From a virus, in the IMG/VR virus record IMGVR_UViG_3300023094_000024, positions 1 through 37,890 of that record: a DNA stretch of 37,890 nt, one strand, 5' to 3'. Position numbers and translations under genes: made by a program. Position 1 is the first letter of the stretch, and each line of letters opens with the position of its first letter. Shown here piece after piece: positions 22,981 to 31,751 of this stretch. The notes beneath the pieces were generated by a model. That model was given only the letters and a program-made list of their open reading frames with translations. It was not told the origin of the DNA and did not search any database.

Positions 22981-23499
22981 TTAGGAGCAGTTAAGATTGT
23001 TGTTAATTATTAAATTAAGTCCTGATATTTCGAGCACATCAACTTTATCAGTGATAGCGGTTTGCTGATCTTCGCCCCAATATGGCCTATCCGTCCTGCG
23101 GTGTACGATCTCGCCATCTGTTTCAAAAGAGAAAGCGTTACTGTAGCTTATTACCTTTAACAGCTGCCTGTATATAGGGTAAATAACCGGCTTGTAACTT
23201 GATTCCAGCCTGTCCTTTGTTTTACTAACGCCATCGGTATGGTGCATGATGAATATACGAACATCGGTAAACCTGCCAAAGCCAGGGCCACTACCCATGC
23301 TGATATTGAACGGCATCGCTAAAAACACCAAAGGGAATTTAATCGCATATAATGCGGGGTCTTTTTCCCACTGCGTTAAAGTCTCATTAAGCTCACGAAT
23401 GTACCCAAATTGAAAGTTGATGTTCATGGATAACGCTATACCTGTATCCTGTATAACGGTACCCATCTCATCCTGTACTATGTATTCCGGGTTATTCAT
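22981..23499 (-). CDS. Probable tail-completion/head-tail joining protein (172 aa)
   Basis: The product contains FPLVFLAMPFNISMG, then VRIFIMHHTDG, then RTDRPYWGEDQQ and ends in a strand-rich DKVDVLEISGLNLIINNN. This order of segments recurs in an unnamed Bacteroidota phage family lying between connector and tube genes. It overlaps the preceding gene by four bases (ATGA). Role is by position. Confidence 0.58.
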   Translation of the reverse strand: MNNPEYIVQDEMGTVIQDTGIALSMNINFQFGYIRELNETLTQWEKDPALYAIKFPLVFLAMPFNISMGSGPGFGRFTDVRIFIMHHTDGVSKTKDRLESSYKPVIYPIYRQLLKVISYSNAFSFETDGEIVHRRTDRPYWGEDQQTAITDKVDVLEISGLNLIINNNLNCS

Positions 23500-24032
23500 A
23501 AACCTAAAGTGTTTTTATATTTAAAAATCTCCTGGCATGCGTCCTGTGTATACCCATACTCGGTGCCGCCGTACAATAAATAATGTACACAGGCATAGCA
23601 CTGCTTAACCATTTCATTCCACGCCTTTACATTCTTATCATTAGCCGATGCATTGATAGCGTTTTGCGCCTGTACCTGCTTTTGGCCGGTACCCGTTGCA
23701 ATTGTCACCAATGACTGGCTATAATACCAGTAAACATAGTTAGCAATGGGTGATTTTTTAAGACTGCCAAAAGTGTAACGAAACCCATTCCATCTGTGCT
23801 GTACACCGTTAACAGTGTAGGTGTAGCCCGTATCGAGTTGCGTCCATTTGGCGGTAGGCGTACCCAGTCCCGCAACAAATTCCTGGTATAAAGGGTAGCC
23901 CAAAAGCTGCTGCATAAATTCCGGCTCCTTATCACTAATGAAAGCGTTAAGATCGGTTATTACACTTGTCTCACCCTTTTGGGCCACCTCTAAGGATCCG
24001 AAAAAATATGATATGTCGATCAGGTTAGGCAT
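23496..24032 (-). CDS. Head-tail connector, DUF6712-like (178 aa)
   Basis: The product has a helical N-terminal half (EPEFMQQLLGYPLYQEFVAG), a conserved-looking SPIANYVYWYYSQ and a C-terminal AWNEMVKQCYACVHYLLY. These match by eye the DUF6712 family that takes the adaptor position in Bacteroidota phages. Its ATG overlaps the upstream TAA by one base. Confidence 0.62.
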   Translation of the reverse strand: MPNLIDISYFFGSLEVAQKGETSVITDLNAFISDKEPEFMQQLLGYPLYQEFVAGLGTPTAKWTQLDTGYTYTVNGVQHRWNGFRYTFGSLKKSPIANYVYWYYSQSLVTIATGTGQKQVQAQNAINASANDKNVKAWNEMVKQCYACVHYLLYGGTEYGYTQDACQEIFKYKNTLGL

Positions 24033-24439
24033 TATGGCACATTAGGTTTTCTGCCAATAATAGTTGCATTGTTTAAGCCCGTTACTGTAGTGCCGCCCGA
24101 TCTGATTATTCGCCAGTATTTTTGTACAGGGTTGCTTTTTGTCCAGATAGTAGTATTGATAGCAGCATTCGTTAAGGTCAACGTGTCAGTATTAATATAA
24201 TTAACGCCGTCAATACTACCTGACAAAATAGCTGTACCAGCCTGTGTACCTGTAGCCCTAGTAATGTACGGCTGAATACCCACTGTAACATAATCCTTTG
24301 TTGTTGTAATGGTCAATGTGTCCACATTTGTATTAAGGATAGCACCCGTAGGGTTTGTTACAGTGTGGTTAAACGCCGTTTGCGCCTGCGTAACGGCTAC
24401 TGCCGAAATAAGGCAAAGAAATAAAATTATCTTTTTCAT
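24032..24439 (-). CDS. Secreted beta-rich protein within the capsid region (135 aa)
   Basis: The protein starts with a clear Sec signal peptide (MKKIILFLCLISAVAVTQAQ) with a predicted cut after TQA. The mature 115 residues are Thr/Ile/Asn-rich and look like an immunoglobulin-like beta-sandwich. The gene is in the packaging and capsid operon, coupled one base to the connector gene downstream. A capsid decoration role would not need export, so it may act in the periplasm or on the cell surface. No family name is given. Confidence 0.68.
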   Translation of the reverse strand: MKKIILFLCLISAVAVTQAQTAFNHTVTNPTGAILNTNVDTLTITTTKDYVTVGIQPYITRATGTQAGTAILSGSIDGVNYINTDTLTLTNAAINTTIWTKSNPVQKYWRIIRSGGTTVTGLNNATIIGRKPNVP

Positions 24440-24481
24440 TTTTATAATGATTTTTAGATGTTTTGAAATTAAAGCGGGTTT

Positions 24482-24706
24482 TTAATCCGCTTTTTTGCTG
24501 TCTTCAAATGCTTTTTTAGCTTTAGCTATTTCGCCCTTTTGGTCGAAGTCTTTAACATCGATACCTTTTGACTTTTTAGCAAGCTTTGCAGCCAAGTCTT
24601 TATGGATGGCGTGAGTAGATCCCGCCGCATAAATAACTTTACCGCTTTTAGATTTGTAAGCTTCCTTGAAGGTTACAACCTTTGTGTTGTCTAAACGATT
24701 GCTCAT
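24482..24706 (-). CDS. Small basic protein after the capsid gene (74 aa)
   Basis: The product begins MSNRLDNTKVVTFKEAYKSK and has a short beta part (GKVIYAAGSTHAIHKDLAAK) with a Lys-rich helical tail. Genes of this size directly after the major capsid gene often encode head-associated or decoration proteins. No family is recognised. It begins 6 bp after the capsid stop. Confidence 0.62.
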   Translation of the reverse strand: MSNRLDNTKVVTFKEAYKSKSGKVIYAAGSTHAIHKDLAAKLAKKSKGIDVKDFDQKGEIAKAKKAFEDSKKAD

Positions 24707-24712
24707 AATTTA

Positions 24713-26200
24713 TTATATTTCCGGTGCCGCAGTTATAGCAGCCTCGATGTTAGCAAATGTGTCGTAAAGGACACTGTTTTCTCTGTTTTCAGGGATGAAA
24801 GAAAGGAACTCTTGGTAGCCTCTGAAAGAAGTTTTGTCCTCTCTAAAGTCTTCTCCGTTCAATCCACGCTCAAACACCATGTTACCATATGCGTAGATCT
24901 TAAAACCAAGATCACGACCGATAACCAATATATGTGTGCTTGGCACATCTTCTTCATCAGCCCATACCACATGAACACCCGCAATATAAAGCTCATTCAA
25001 AGCATTTATATAAACAAGGTTGTTGTTTAACCACTTGCCGTCCGTAGCCTTGAGGTGCAAAATACGGTGGTAAACATCTGAAGAAATAAACACCATACCG
25101 GCTTCTTCTTTATTGTAAGCCATCAAAGCGATAGCCGCAATAATTTCATCGATATAATTAGGATCTTCAATTGTTTCATCATATGCAGGTGACGCTGTGT
25201 ACTGGATCGCATTTGTCTTAAGGCCCAAAGGAGCTAATGCATTAATAGCCGGGTTATTATTCAGTAAACCGTCATTAATAGACTCTCTCATTTCGTCCAT
25301 GAAATCTTCACGGATCCAGTTTTGCAAACTTGCCACGTCACGTAAAAGTTTATCTTCTACGGTACCGAAAATAGAAACTTTTTTAGCTTCAGCTTCTCCT
25401 GTGGTTACACGGAATGAACGTTTAGGCTTAGCCTGCCCGCTTAATATCCATGCTGCCCCGCCTGGATCGCCAGAAACACTGTTACTATCGCCGACTTCAA
25501 CCTTTACCAGGTAAATTAATTTAGGCACATTGATAGTACGAATATCGAACCAGTCAAGGATAAGGTTTCTTTTTCTTTTACGCTGATACAGTTTTGGATC
25601 AACATAGCGCCCTGTAAAGGCATCAATAACAGTTCCACCTGCACCTGTAAAGAAAGTAGGGTAGCCAAAGGTTTCAGCCGCTTTAATAGCTATTGCTGCA
25701 CCGTTTTGGGTTTTCTTTCCATCTTTAAATGTTTCAGCTATAAAAGCTTCTACATCTTTGGTAGTAACCAATTCTCCGGGTGTAGCTGGCCCGTTGCTGT
25801 TTTCTTTTGCTTTGGCTGCTTCTTCAGACATTTCCGCAATCTGGCGGTGGATATCTTTATTAGCATCATTGATAGCTGCAATAGCTTTACTGATAGCATC
25901 AGCCTGCATTGTAGCTATACCTTCAGATAAGGTTTTTATCTGCTCTTCCAAAGAGGTAAATTGCTCTGCATTTGCTTTTTCGCCCAAAAGGTTTTTAAAC
26001 CCGTCAACCTGGAAGCCAATGCGCTTGATGGCGTTCACTTCATCACTCAGTGCCGGATCATCTTTGTACTCATCTTTAGGGGCAGGTGCGCCATCGCTTT
26101 TATAAGCAGCACGAACACCCGCCGAGCCGAATCTACGGCTGTTAAATTTTGGTAAGTAGCTTTTTGGCTGACTTCCAAAATGTAAAAATGTTTGTTTCAT
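24713..26200 (-). CDS. Major capsid protein, HK97 fold
   Basis: The 495-residue product has an N-terminal region of about 150 residues with a strong coiled coil (GFKNLLGEKANAEQFTSLEE and onward). This resembles the delta scaffold domain of HK97-like capsid proteins, which the prohead protease removes. The remainder includes AWILSGQAKPKRSF, the helix NWIREDFMDEMRESINDGLL, MVFISSDVYHRI and TSFRGYQEFLSFIPENRENS, in the usual HK97 order. A protease gene lies just upstream, as expected. Confidence 0.88.
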   Translation of the reverse strand: MKQTFLHFGSQPKSYLPKFNSRRFGSAGVRAAYKSDGAPAPKDEYKDDPALSDEVNAIKRIGFQVDGFKNLLGEKANAEQFTSLEEQIKTLSEGIATMQADAISKAIAAINDANKDIHRQIAEMSEEAAKAKENSNGPATPGELVTTKDVEAFIAETFKDGKKTQNGAAIAIKAAETFGYPTFFTGAGGTVIDAFTGRYVDPKLYQRKRKRNLILDWFDIRTINVPKLIYLVKVEVGDSNSVSGDPGGAAWILSGQAKPKRSFRVTTGEAEAKKVSIFGTVEDKLLRDVASLQNWIREDFMDEMRESINDGLLNNNPAINALAPLGLKTNAIQYTASPAYDETIEDPNYIDEIIAAIALMAYNKEEAGMVFISSDVYHRILHLKATDGKWLNNNLVYINALNELYIAGVHVVWADEEDVPSTHILVIGRDLGFKIYAYGNMVFERGLNGEDFREDKTSFRGYQEFLSFIPENRENSVLYDTFANIEAAITAAPEI

Positions 26201-26202
26201 TT

Positions 26203-27024
26203 TTAGAATTTTTTAAGTAAATTATTTAGTTCCTGTAACATGCCGGTGCCTGCTGGCGGCCTGCTTTTATTGTCTGAAGGTGTGGCGGTGCTGCCGGCCC
26301 CTTTAGTTTCCTGTACTGATGTTGTTGGTGTAGCGAAATTACTACCACGGATAACGGCACTCCCTTCTATTATTTTTGCCTCTGTAACTGCCCAAAAATA
26401 ACCCTGTGCCTCCGCATCTTCTTTATTAGCTACCTGTGTAATGTATTTATCCCAGTTCGATTTTTCTGCCTCATATCTTTCATCATTTATACAAAACTTT
26501 AATTCTACATAACGCATACCAACAGAATGATTTTTAACCTTACCTGTCTTATATTTATCAAACATCATAGGGCTCTCTGCCTTATCTATAACGCTGTCAA
26601 AAACTAAAGCCTGCGTATTACCCTCAAAATCAAAACCTAATTCCTTCCAACTCATTTGCTTTGCAAAAGCCTTTACCTGATCACTTATTATACCGGCAAA
26701 ACAAAAATCATGTTCCTTTACCAAATAAAAATCCTTGCTTTCTTTCAAAGATTTATTCCACAATTGATCGATATGTACATCGCTATGACTGTCTAAAAGT
26801 TTTGTTGTATTGATAATAGATCGAACCTTTATTTTTGTTGCGTCCGCTGAAATAGTTTCAGCTTTACACGCTTCGCCCCTTTCATTCACCAGCGGAACTG
26901 CATAACTAAAAGCATCTGCTTGCTTTATAGCTGCTTTCTTTTGCGCCATTAATGCAGACTTATTGGTTATCAACCAATCAAACAGATCTGTTTTGTCCTG
27001 AAAAGAAGGTATCTCTATTTTCAT
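26203..27024 (-). CDS. Prohead maturation protease, S78-like
   Basis: The 273-residue protein contains DSHSDVHIDQLWNKSLKE (residues 78-95), the position of the D-x-x-D-V family motif. The candidate catalytic His is His105 in VKEHDF and the candidate catalytic Ser is Ser167 in KNHSVGMRY. The last 50 residues are a low-complexity Thr/Ser/Pro linker ending in a helix. It should process the capsid delta domain during maturation. It is coupled by ATGA to the 42-residue gene upstream. Confidence 0.78.
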   Translation of the reverse strand: MKIEIPSFQDKTDLFDWLITNKSALMAQKKAAIKQADAFSYAVPLVNERGEACKAETISADATKIKVRSIINTTKLLDSHSDVHIDQLWNKSLKESKDFYLVKEHDFCFAGIISDQVKAFAKQMSWKELGFDFEGNTQALVFDSVIDKAESPMMFDKYKTGKVKNHSVGMRYVELKFCINDERYEAEKSNWDKYITQVANKEDAEAQGYFWAVTEAKIIEGSAVIRGSNFATPTTSVQETKGAGSTATPSDNKSRPPAGTGMLQELNNLLKKF

Positions 27025-27149
27025 TTTATTTTATTATCAGGCTTTTTGGTAATAGTATCACCTTGCTTAACGCTCTTTTGTTTCTGCTCGTCTTTCTCTT
27101 TAAGCTCCTTGATTTGCTCCGGTGTTAGCGGCTGGCTTTGGTTGCTCAT
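27021..27149 (-). CDS. Small charged protein overlapping the portal gene end (42 aa)
   Basis: A 42-codon frame starts at the ATG at 27149, 50 bases inside the 3' end of the portal gene in another frame, and its TGA overlaps the protease ATG (ATGA). The product is Lys/Glu/Gln-rich and probably a single helix (PEQIKELKEKDEQKQKSVKQ). The tight coupling favours a real gene. It could be a scaffold-like or chaperone peptide; this is a guess. Confidence 0.5.
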   Translation of the reverse strand: MSNQSQPLTPEQIKELKEKDEQKQKSVKQGDTITKKPDNKIK

Positions 27150-28353
27150 AACTTGCTGTTTTAAAATCGGTGTCTAAAAATTTATTACACTCTTCCAAAG
27201 GTATATTTAATTTCAACATCATTTGCAACGTTGTGATTTTTGTTTGTTGCACCCCCGCCCTTTCTTTTTCAAAAACCTGGACAAAAGGTAAGTGATCCCA
27301 CGAAATAACAAGCTGCCTGCCATCAATGTAACTGAATTTATTTGTTAGGGCGGCCATCCATGCATCACCTTTTGGCTGCAAAGTGTAGCTTACATGGCTG
27401 GCCCGGGCTTTCTCCTGGTTCTCGTATGTACTGCTTTGGTAGGCTTCCAGCACATCACGTGGAATGCCATACATATTACCAATGACGAAATACTGCGCCA
27501 AATAATTTTCATTCAACTTCAATTGTCCCATATTCTCAACAAAACGCTTAATCTCTATCATCGATTTAACCGCATGAACTTTTTTATCTCCGTTCATCTT
27601 GCTTTCAATATCTTTCTTTTCATCCTCCCCTAACGGTAATTGCTGTACGTTATTTGGGTCTGCCTGCCCCGCTACTAGGAACTTACCGCTATATCTGGTG
27701 TTGATATTATTTGCATCTAAAGAAGCCTCGCTATTATCGATCACCTTGTACAATGCGTCTATAACACTATTACCTTTAAACCAATTACCTGTACCATTGG
27801 TCAGGTCGGGCATAAAAACCACTTTACCAAAAGGGAATTTAAACGTTGTGCCATTTTGGTACCGGTAAGTGATGATATAATTTTTGTATTCTTTTATAGC
27901 TGCGTCAGAAAAAACAAGATGATCGCTTTTTTGCTGCATCTCTGTAGGAAAATCCATTTTTCGGGGCTCAAGAAAATAAAGTTTATTCTTATCATTGGCA
28001 GCTACCTCACTATCAACATACAGGTAGGCATTTCCTATCATAGTCCAAAACATCATATCCCAAAGGAATTGCGATCCAGGCTGAAAAGGGTTAGGATTAT
28101 TAAGGCGGTAAACTAAAGGGTCGTTCTGTATCTGTGTATCTCCTTTGTACAGGTAAATTTTACCGAGGGAAAAAAGATCGCACTGCAATTTTATCACCTT
28201 CAGCATAGCCGGGTTAGTTAAAACCGCTTCCAGTTTTTTACTGTCGGCGGCGTAGTCATTAAACATCGGACTTGTGCCCCATATAGAACTCCACCATGAT
28301 GGTAGCCATGAATTGTTTTTACTGCCGCTAAACCAATCATTAAACCAGCTCAA
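27100..28353 (-). CDS. Portal protein, HK97-like
   Basis: The 417-residue product starts with a Trp-rich segment (MSWFNDWFSGSKNNSWLPSW). It carries the portal family hallmarks LVYRLNNPNPFQ, WTMIGNAYLYVDSE, VVFMPDLTNG, and later GIPRDVLEAYQSSTYEN. Length and position (after the large terminase, before protease and capsid) are standard. It forms the dodecameric DNA gate of the head. Confidence 0.9.
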   Translation of the reverse strand: MSWFNDWFSGSKNNSWLPSWWSSIWGTSPMFNDYAADSKKLEAVLTNPAMLKVIKLQCDLFSLGKIYLYKGDTQIQNDPLVYRLNNPNPFQPGSQFLWDMMFWTMIGNAYLYVDSEVAANDKNKLYFLEPRKMDFPTEMQQKSDHLVFSDAAIKEYKNYIITYRYQNGTTFKFPFGKVVFMPDLTNGTGNWFKGNSVIDALYKVIDNSEASLDANNINTRYSGKFLVAGQADPNNVQQLPLGEDEKKDIESKMNGDKKVHAVKSMIEIKRFVENMGQLKLNENYLAQYFVIGNMYGIPRDVLEAYQSSTYENQEKARASHVSYTLQPKGDAWMAALTNKFSYIDGRQLVISWDHLPFVQVFEKERAGVQQTKITTLQMMLKLNIPLEECNKFLDTDFKTASYEQPKPAANTGANQGA

Positions 28354-28410
28354 TAGTTTTTATTTTGGTGTAAATGTAGAGAAAATAATATAAAGTGCAA
28401 CATGGTTGTA

Positions 28411-29703
28411 TTAAATGTTTTTTATGACGCCAATTTCAAACAGTTTATTAACCATGTATGCAATAGCATCTATTGTGTGATTATCCTGGTCAACGGGTTT
28501 CTCCTGTAATACGCCATCAACTTTGCCATAGCAATAATTTTCCTGCTCTGCTTCAATGTTTTTGCTTGTGGAAGTGTAATAGATGTTTAGCCCGGATAAA
28601 GTGAATACACGATCTTCCAGGGTAGGCTTACCCTTTACACTAACGGCGTATTCCCAACCCGAGTGCCTTAATGACTTTATTTTATTGGGCCTGTTGCTAT
28701 CGCACACAATAACCCTGTCTTTTTTAATTGAAATTTTATTAAACAGCCAGCCGATCAAACCCTCATTCATTTGCCCGTCGCCCATATCATAATCTCCTGC
28801 TTTGATCTGGTGCAATTGCGTGACCGATAAATTACGCTCTATTTCGTTTTCGCTGGCATAGTTCAGTTCATGCACATACAGGTTGCCGTCATGGTACTTA
28901 CCTTCGATAATGGCAAAAGGATCTACCTTCCCCCAATCGCATCCATAATAAGTTTCTTTAGGAATAGCTTTATACGCATCAAGCGCAATAGGTTGCCAGG
29001 TGTAGATACGACCTTCAACCTGCCCCACTTCACCTAACCCGTACACACGCCACATATTAGCCCAATATTGATTAACTACTATTAATTCTCCCCGGTCATT
29101 TACTTCGTAGTTGCCCAAACCGTCATTCTTATAGCCTTTTGCCTTGTACCCCAAAATCTCGTACCGCTCTTCTTTGCTTAAAAATTCATTATCCTGGTAG
29201 GTGAGTTTTATAAAATCGCAGTCCGGGCGTGGCAATAGTTCCGTGTGGAACCAGAATTTTTTATTGGGGTTGAAATCGATAAACACCTGCTTTGCCCTGC
29301 TGGTTAATTCCCGGTAGGTATCAAAAATAACTTTGTTGGCTTCATTCACAAAAACCACATCGGAACGCAACCCTTTCCCCACGTCCTCCTTATCAAGTCC
29401 AATGAAACGAATAAAAGATTTATTGGGGAAAGTGCATTTAGGAGATCCTGAGGTTATGCCGGTTAATTCAACCCGTAGCGGGGTGCCGTTGATAATCTTT
29501 ACAAAGTCTTTCAGTACGGTATCACGCATTTTTGAAAGCTCTGCCGATACTACGTAAATCTCTTTATCGGGGTTGCTGCTGGCGTGATTGATCAACAGTA
29601 AAAGGATGGAGAATGTTTTACCTGCGCCCTGTCCGCCCTGTATGCCTTTGATCTTTTTGCGCAAGCCCGCAATCTTACGTAGCGCTGTCGTTGCCTGTAT
29701 CAT
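28411..29703 (-). CDS. terL: Terminase large subunit
   Basis: The 430-residue ATPase-nuclease has Walker A GGQGAGKT (23-30) and a Walker B region DVVFVNE (about 115-121). The nuclease domain shows GCDWGKVDPFA with Asp256, then VIVCDS with Asp335, and a C-terminal DQDNHTIDAIAYM with Asp407/Asp412, a full RNase H-type acidic set. Its start overlaps the small terminase gene by 29 bp. It packages phage DNA into the prohead. Confidence 0.95.
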   Translation of the reverse strand: MIQATTALRKIAGLRKKIKGIQGGQGAGKTFSILLLLINHASSNPDKEIYVVSAELSKMRDTVLKDFVKIINGTPLRVELTGITSGSPKCTFPNKSFIRFIGLDKEDVGKGLRSDVVFVNEANKVIFDTYRELTSRAKQVFIDFNPNKKFWFHTELLPRPDCDFIKLTYQDNEFLSKEERYEILGYKAKGYKNDGLGNYEVNDRGELIVVNQYWANMWRVYGLGEVGQVEGRIYTWQPIALDAYKAIPKETYYGCDWGKVDPFAIIEGKYHDGNLYVHELNYASENEIERNLSVTQLHQIKAGDYDMGDGQMNEGLIGWLFNKISIKKDRVIVCDSNRPNKIKSLRHSGWEYAVSVKGKPTLEDRVFTLSGLNIYYTSTSKNIEAEQENYCYGKVDGVLQEKPVDQDNHTIDAIAYMVNKLFEIGVIKNI

Positions 29704-30028
29704 CTGGTAAAATTAACGGATCAACGGTAAGTAACTGGAAATTAATAGGCGCATCCTTATCGCCTGCAACTGTTACCCTGGCCAATTTTGGTTTTACAAA
29801 TTCAGCCAATATGCCATAAGCAATAACGTAATTCTTTCCGGTTAGCTTTTTCATTTCAGTAACCATCTTTCCCGCTCCGTCATTTTCTATAAAATCGGTC
29901 AGGGTATTCCAGTTCTGCAAACCCATCTTTTCCTTTAGGATGGTGCGCTTGTTTTTGCTACCAGTTTGCCTTACTGGATTAGCCCCTGACTTAAACGAAG
30001 TGCTTCGTATTCCTCCTTTTCCTGCCAT
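29675..30028 (-). CDS. terS: Probable terminase small subunit (117 aa)
   Basis: The ATG at 30028 is chosen because the longer in-frame reading begins in the promoter's -7 box. The product begins MAGKGGIRSTSFKSGANPVR and has a basic GSKNKRTILKEKM followed by helices and FVKPKLARV. This resembles the small terminase proteins of Bacteroidota phages (basic GSKNK-type lead, then a helical body and a 'YAIPKL'-type end). It lies directly before terL. Confidence 0.68.
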   Translation of the reverse strand: MAGKGGIRSTSFKSGANPVRQTGSKNKRTILKEKMGLQNWNTLTDFIENDGAGKMVTEMKKLTGKNYVIAYGILAEFVKPKLARVTVAGDKDAPINFQLLTVDPLILPDDTGNDSAT

Positions 30029-30070
30029 TGTCGTAGTATAGCCGTTGTTTTTATGACAAACTGCCATACC

Positions 30071-30101
30071 CAAAACTACCCCTTTTTCATTTACCGGACA
30101 A
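30071..30101 (-). promoter_or_regulatory. Promoter of the packaging and structural operon
   Basis: The minus strand reads TTG (30101-30099), a 20-base spacer and TAGTTTTG (30078-30071), a full match to the Bacteroidota consensus. It lies between the helicase stop (30120) and the small terminase start (30028). It should drive late expression. Confidence 0.82.
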
Positions 30102-30119
30102 AATAATTTTTTGGAGGCT

Positions 30120-31499
30120 CTAACCCACTATTATACACCTGTGACTTGCCCTGGTAATTGCCGTGTACATAGATTGCGATTTAACCTTATTGGATATTGG
30201 ACCAACGCTCATAATATCTGTTTCGTCTACTATAACAGTATGATAGGTGCTGCCCTGGCATTTATGCGAAGTGATCGCATACCCGTAATCAACAGGGGCA
30301 AACAATTTCTTTAAACTCCACGCTTGACCCAAAGCGATGGATCTTTGTTCTGTACCCCACTTTAATGTTTTAGCGTAAGCAAACTTTTTACTTACATCAT
30401 CAGTATGCCTTTTTACTTCTGACTGATCAAGTGCTAATATTTTTACCGGCCTACCATCCATAATAAAGTGAAGTTGAAAGCATTTATAAATCACCTGCAT
30501 AGGTTCAACTTTATTTATCTGTATTTCGTAGGCGTTACTTATCGGCTCATCAAGTTCATCAACAGTAAAATTATCCTGGAACATCAGCATATCGCCTTTT
30601 ACAAATTGATTTTCTTTTGCATCATTACCAAAAAGGCGCCACCTGATATAACCGTTTACTTTTTTACGGGCATCATTACGGTAGGCGACGGTTTTAATAA
30701 TGTTACTATCTCCTGATTTAACAGCATTGCTATAAGCATCCATATAATTATCAATAGTATCAAAGATGTCCTTTTCAAATATCAATTCGCCATGCTCGTT
30801 TTGTTCCGTTATCTTCCACTCAGGCTTAACAGGTAATAGTACAGGATGATTTAACCTGCCGTTATCGCCATAGTAATCAGCGTATGGAAGTATTGGAGAT
30901 TGTTCTCCCTGTCTGATACGCTCAGTTAATACTATTAAATTCTTGCTGTAAAAAACGGGCGATGGCTTATCGGCGTTCTTATCATGCGATTCACGTATCG
31001 GTGGCAATTGCCTGATATCGCCCAAATAAATAACTTTAGCTGATTTTCTTTTTTCAGACATGATGAGCCGGTGCGATTCTTCATTTACCATGCTCGCCTC
31101 ATCAACAATGATGATCTGCGCTTCTTTAATAGGTGGTATCTTTTTACCCTCGGCGCCTGATGCTACGGTAAAGTTGCCTGTTTCAAGGTCCATATTCATG
31201 CCTAAAGCACCTGCAATAGATTTAGATACTATTGCCCAGTTTCCGAATGTTGCGGCCAGCTTATCAGCCAATACCAATTTTGCTTTATGAGATAAGGCAC
31301 AAATTAAAATCTGGTGGCTTTTTACAAAGGGTCGTATAATTTCCTGCACTATCGTTGTCTTACCCGTTCCCGCTTTACCAACAATAATGAACCATTCTGC
31401 AGGATCGCCATGCTTTAAAAAGTTCTGCCCGCTGATAATTGCATCTTCCTGCTCCTTGTTTTTGGGGGTTATTTGGTCTGTAACTGCTGTAACTGGCAT
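30120..31499 (-). CDS. Dda/RecD-like SF1 helicase
   Basis: The 459-residue protein has Walker A GKAGTGKT (41-48), Walker B IIIVDEASM (near 129-137) and motif III GDIRQLPP (160-167). The C-terminal helicase motifs are YAITSHKCQGSTY and MYTAITRASH. This is the layout of short RecD-like/Dda-like 5'-3' DNA helicases. Its ATG (31499) lies inside one of the TGTAACT iterons, so the origin overlaps its start. It probably unwinds DNA for replication, working with the primase upstream. Confidence 0.9.
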   Translation of the reverse strand: MPVTAVTDQITPKNKEQEDAIISGQNFLKHGDPAEWFIIVGKAGTGKTTIVQEIIRPFVKSHQILICALSHKAKLVLADKLAATFGNWAIVSKSIAGALGMNMDLETGNFTVASGAEGKKIPPIKEAQIIIVDEASMVNEESHRLIMSEKRKSAKVIYLGDIRQLPPIRESHDKNADKPSPVFYSKNLIVLTERIRQGEQSPILPYADYYGDNGRLNHPVLLPVKPEWKITEQNEHGELIFEKDIFDTIDNYMDAYSNAVKSGDSNIIKTVAYRNDARKKVNGYIRWRLFGNDAKENQFVKGDMLMFQDNFTVDELDEPISNAYEIQINKVEPMQVIYKCFQLHFIMDGRPVKILALDQSEVKRHTDDVSKKFAYAKTLKWGTEQRSIALGQAWSLKKLFAPVDYGYAITSHKCQGSTYHTVIVDETDIMSVGPISNKVKSQSMYTAITRASHRCIIVG

Positions 31500-31751
31500 G
31501 TAACTACTTTTATTTTTATAACTAATTGATTTATATATGTGTTGTAACTGCTGTAACTACTGTAACTAAAAATTAATAATATACATGAGACTATATATTA
31601 TTATGTGATGTTTATTATTAATTAATTTATTTTTATTTTACCTGTAAGGGTTTTAGCTTTTTTCAGTTACACAGTTACAGCAGTTACAATAAAATGATTT
31701 TCAATGCTTTATTACTGTAACAACTGTAACTATTAACCACTTGCTGTAACT
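31479..31751. other. Probable replication origin: TGTAACT iterons around an AT-rich core
   Basis: Twelve copies of TGTAACT or its complement lie here. Six are direct (starts 31479, 31488, 31499, 31543, 31552, 31561). Three are inverted (31665, 31673, 31682). Three are direct again (31716 with one mismatch, 31725, 31745). Neighbouring copies are mostly 8-9 bp apart. The arms at 31542-31568 and 31665-31689 are near-identical inverted triplets. They flank a 97-bp core (31568-31664) with only 16 G/C. No gene is seen in 31500-31732. Iterons next to an AT-rich core, between primase and helicase, are the usual build of a replication origin. Confidence 0.72.

Noticed and set aside
30029-30073. Longer start for the small terminase
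   Set aside because: The first codon would be a TTG inside the promoter -7 box, and most of the extra codons would lie near or before the transcription start.
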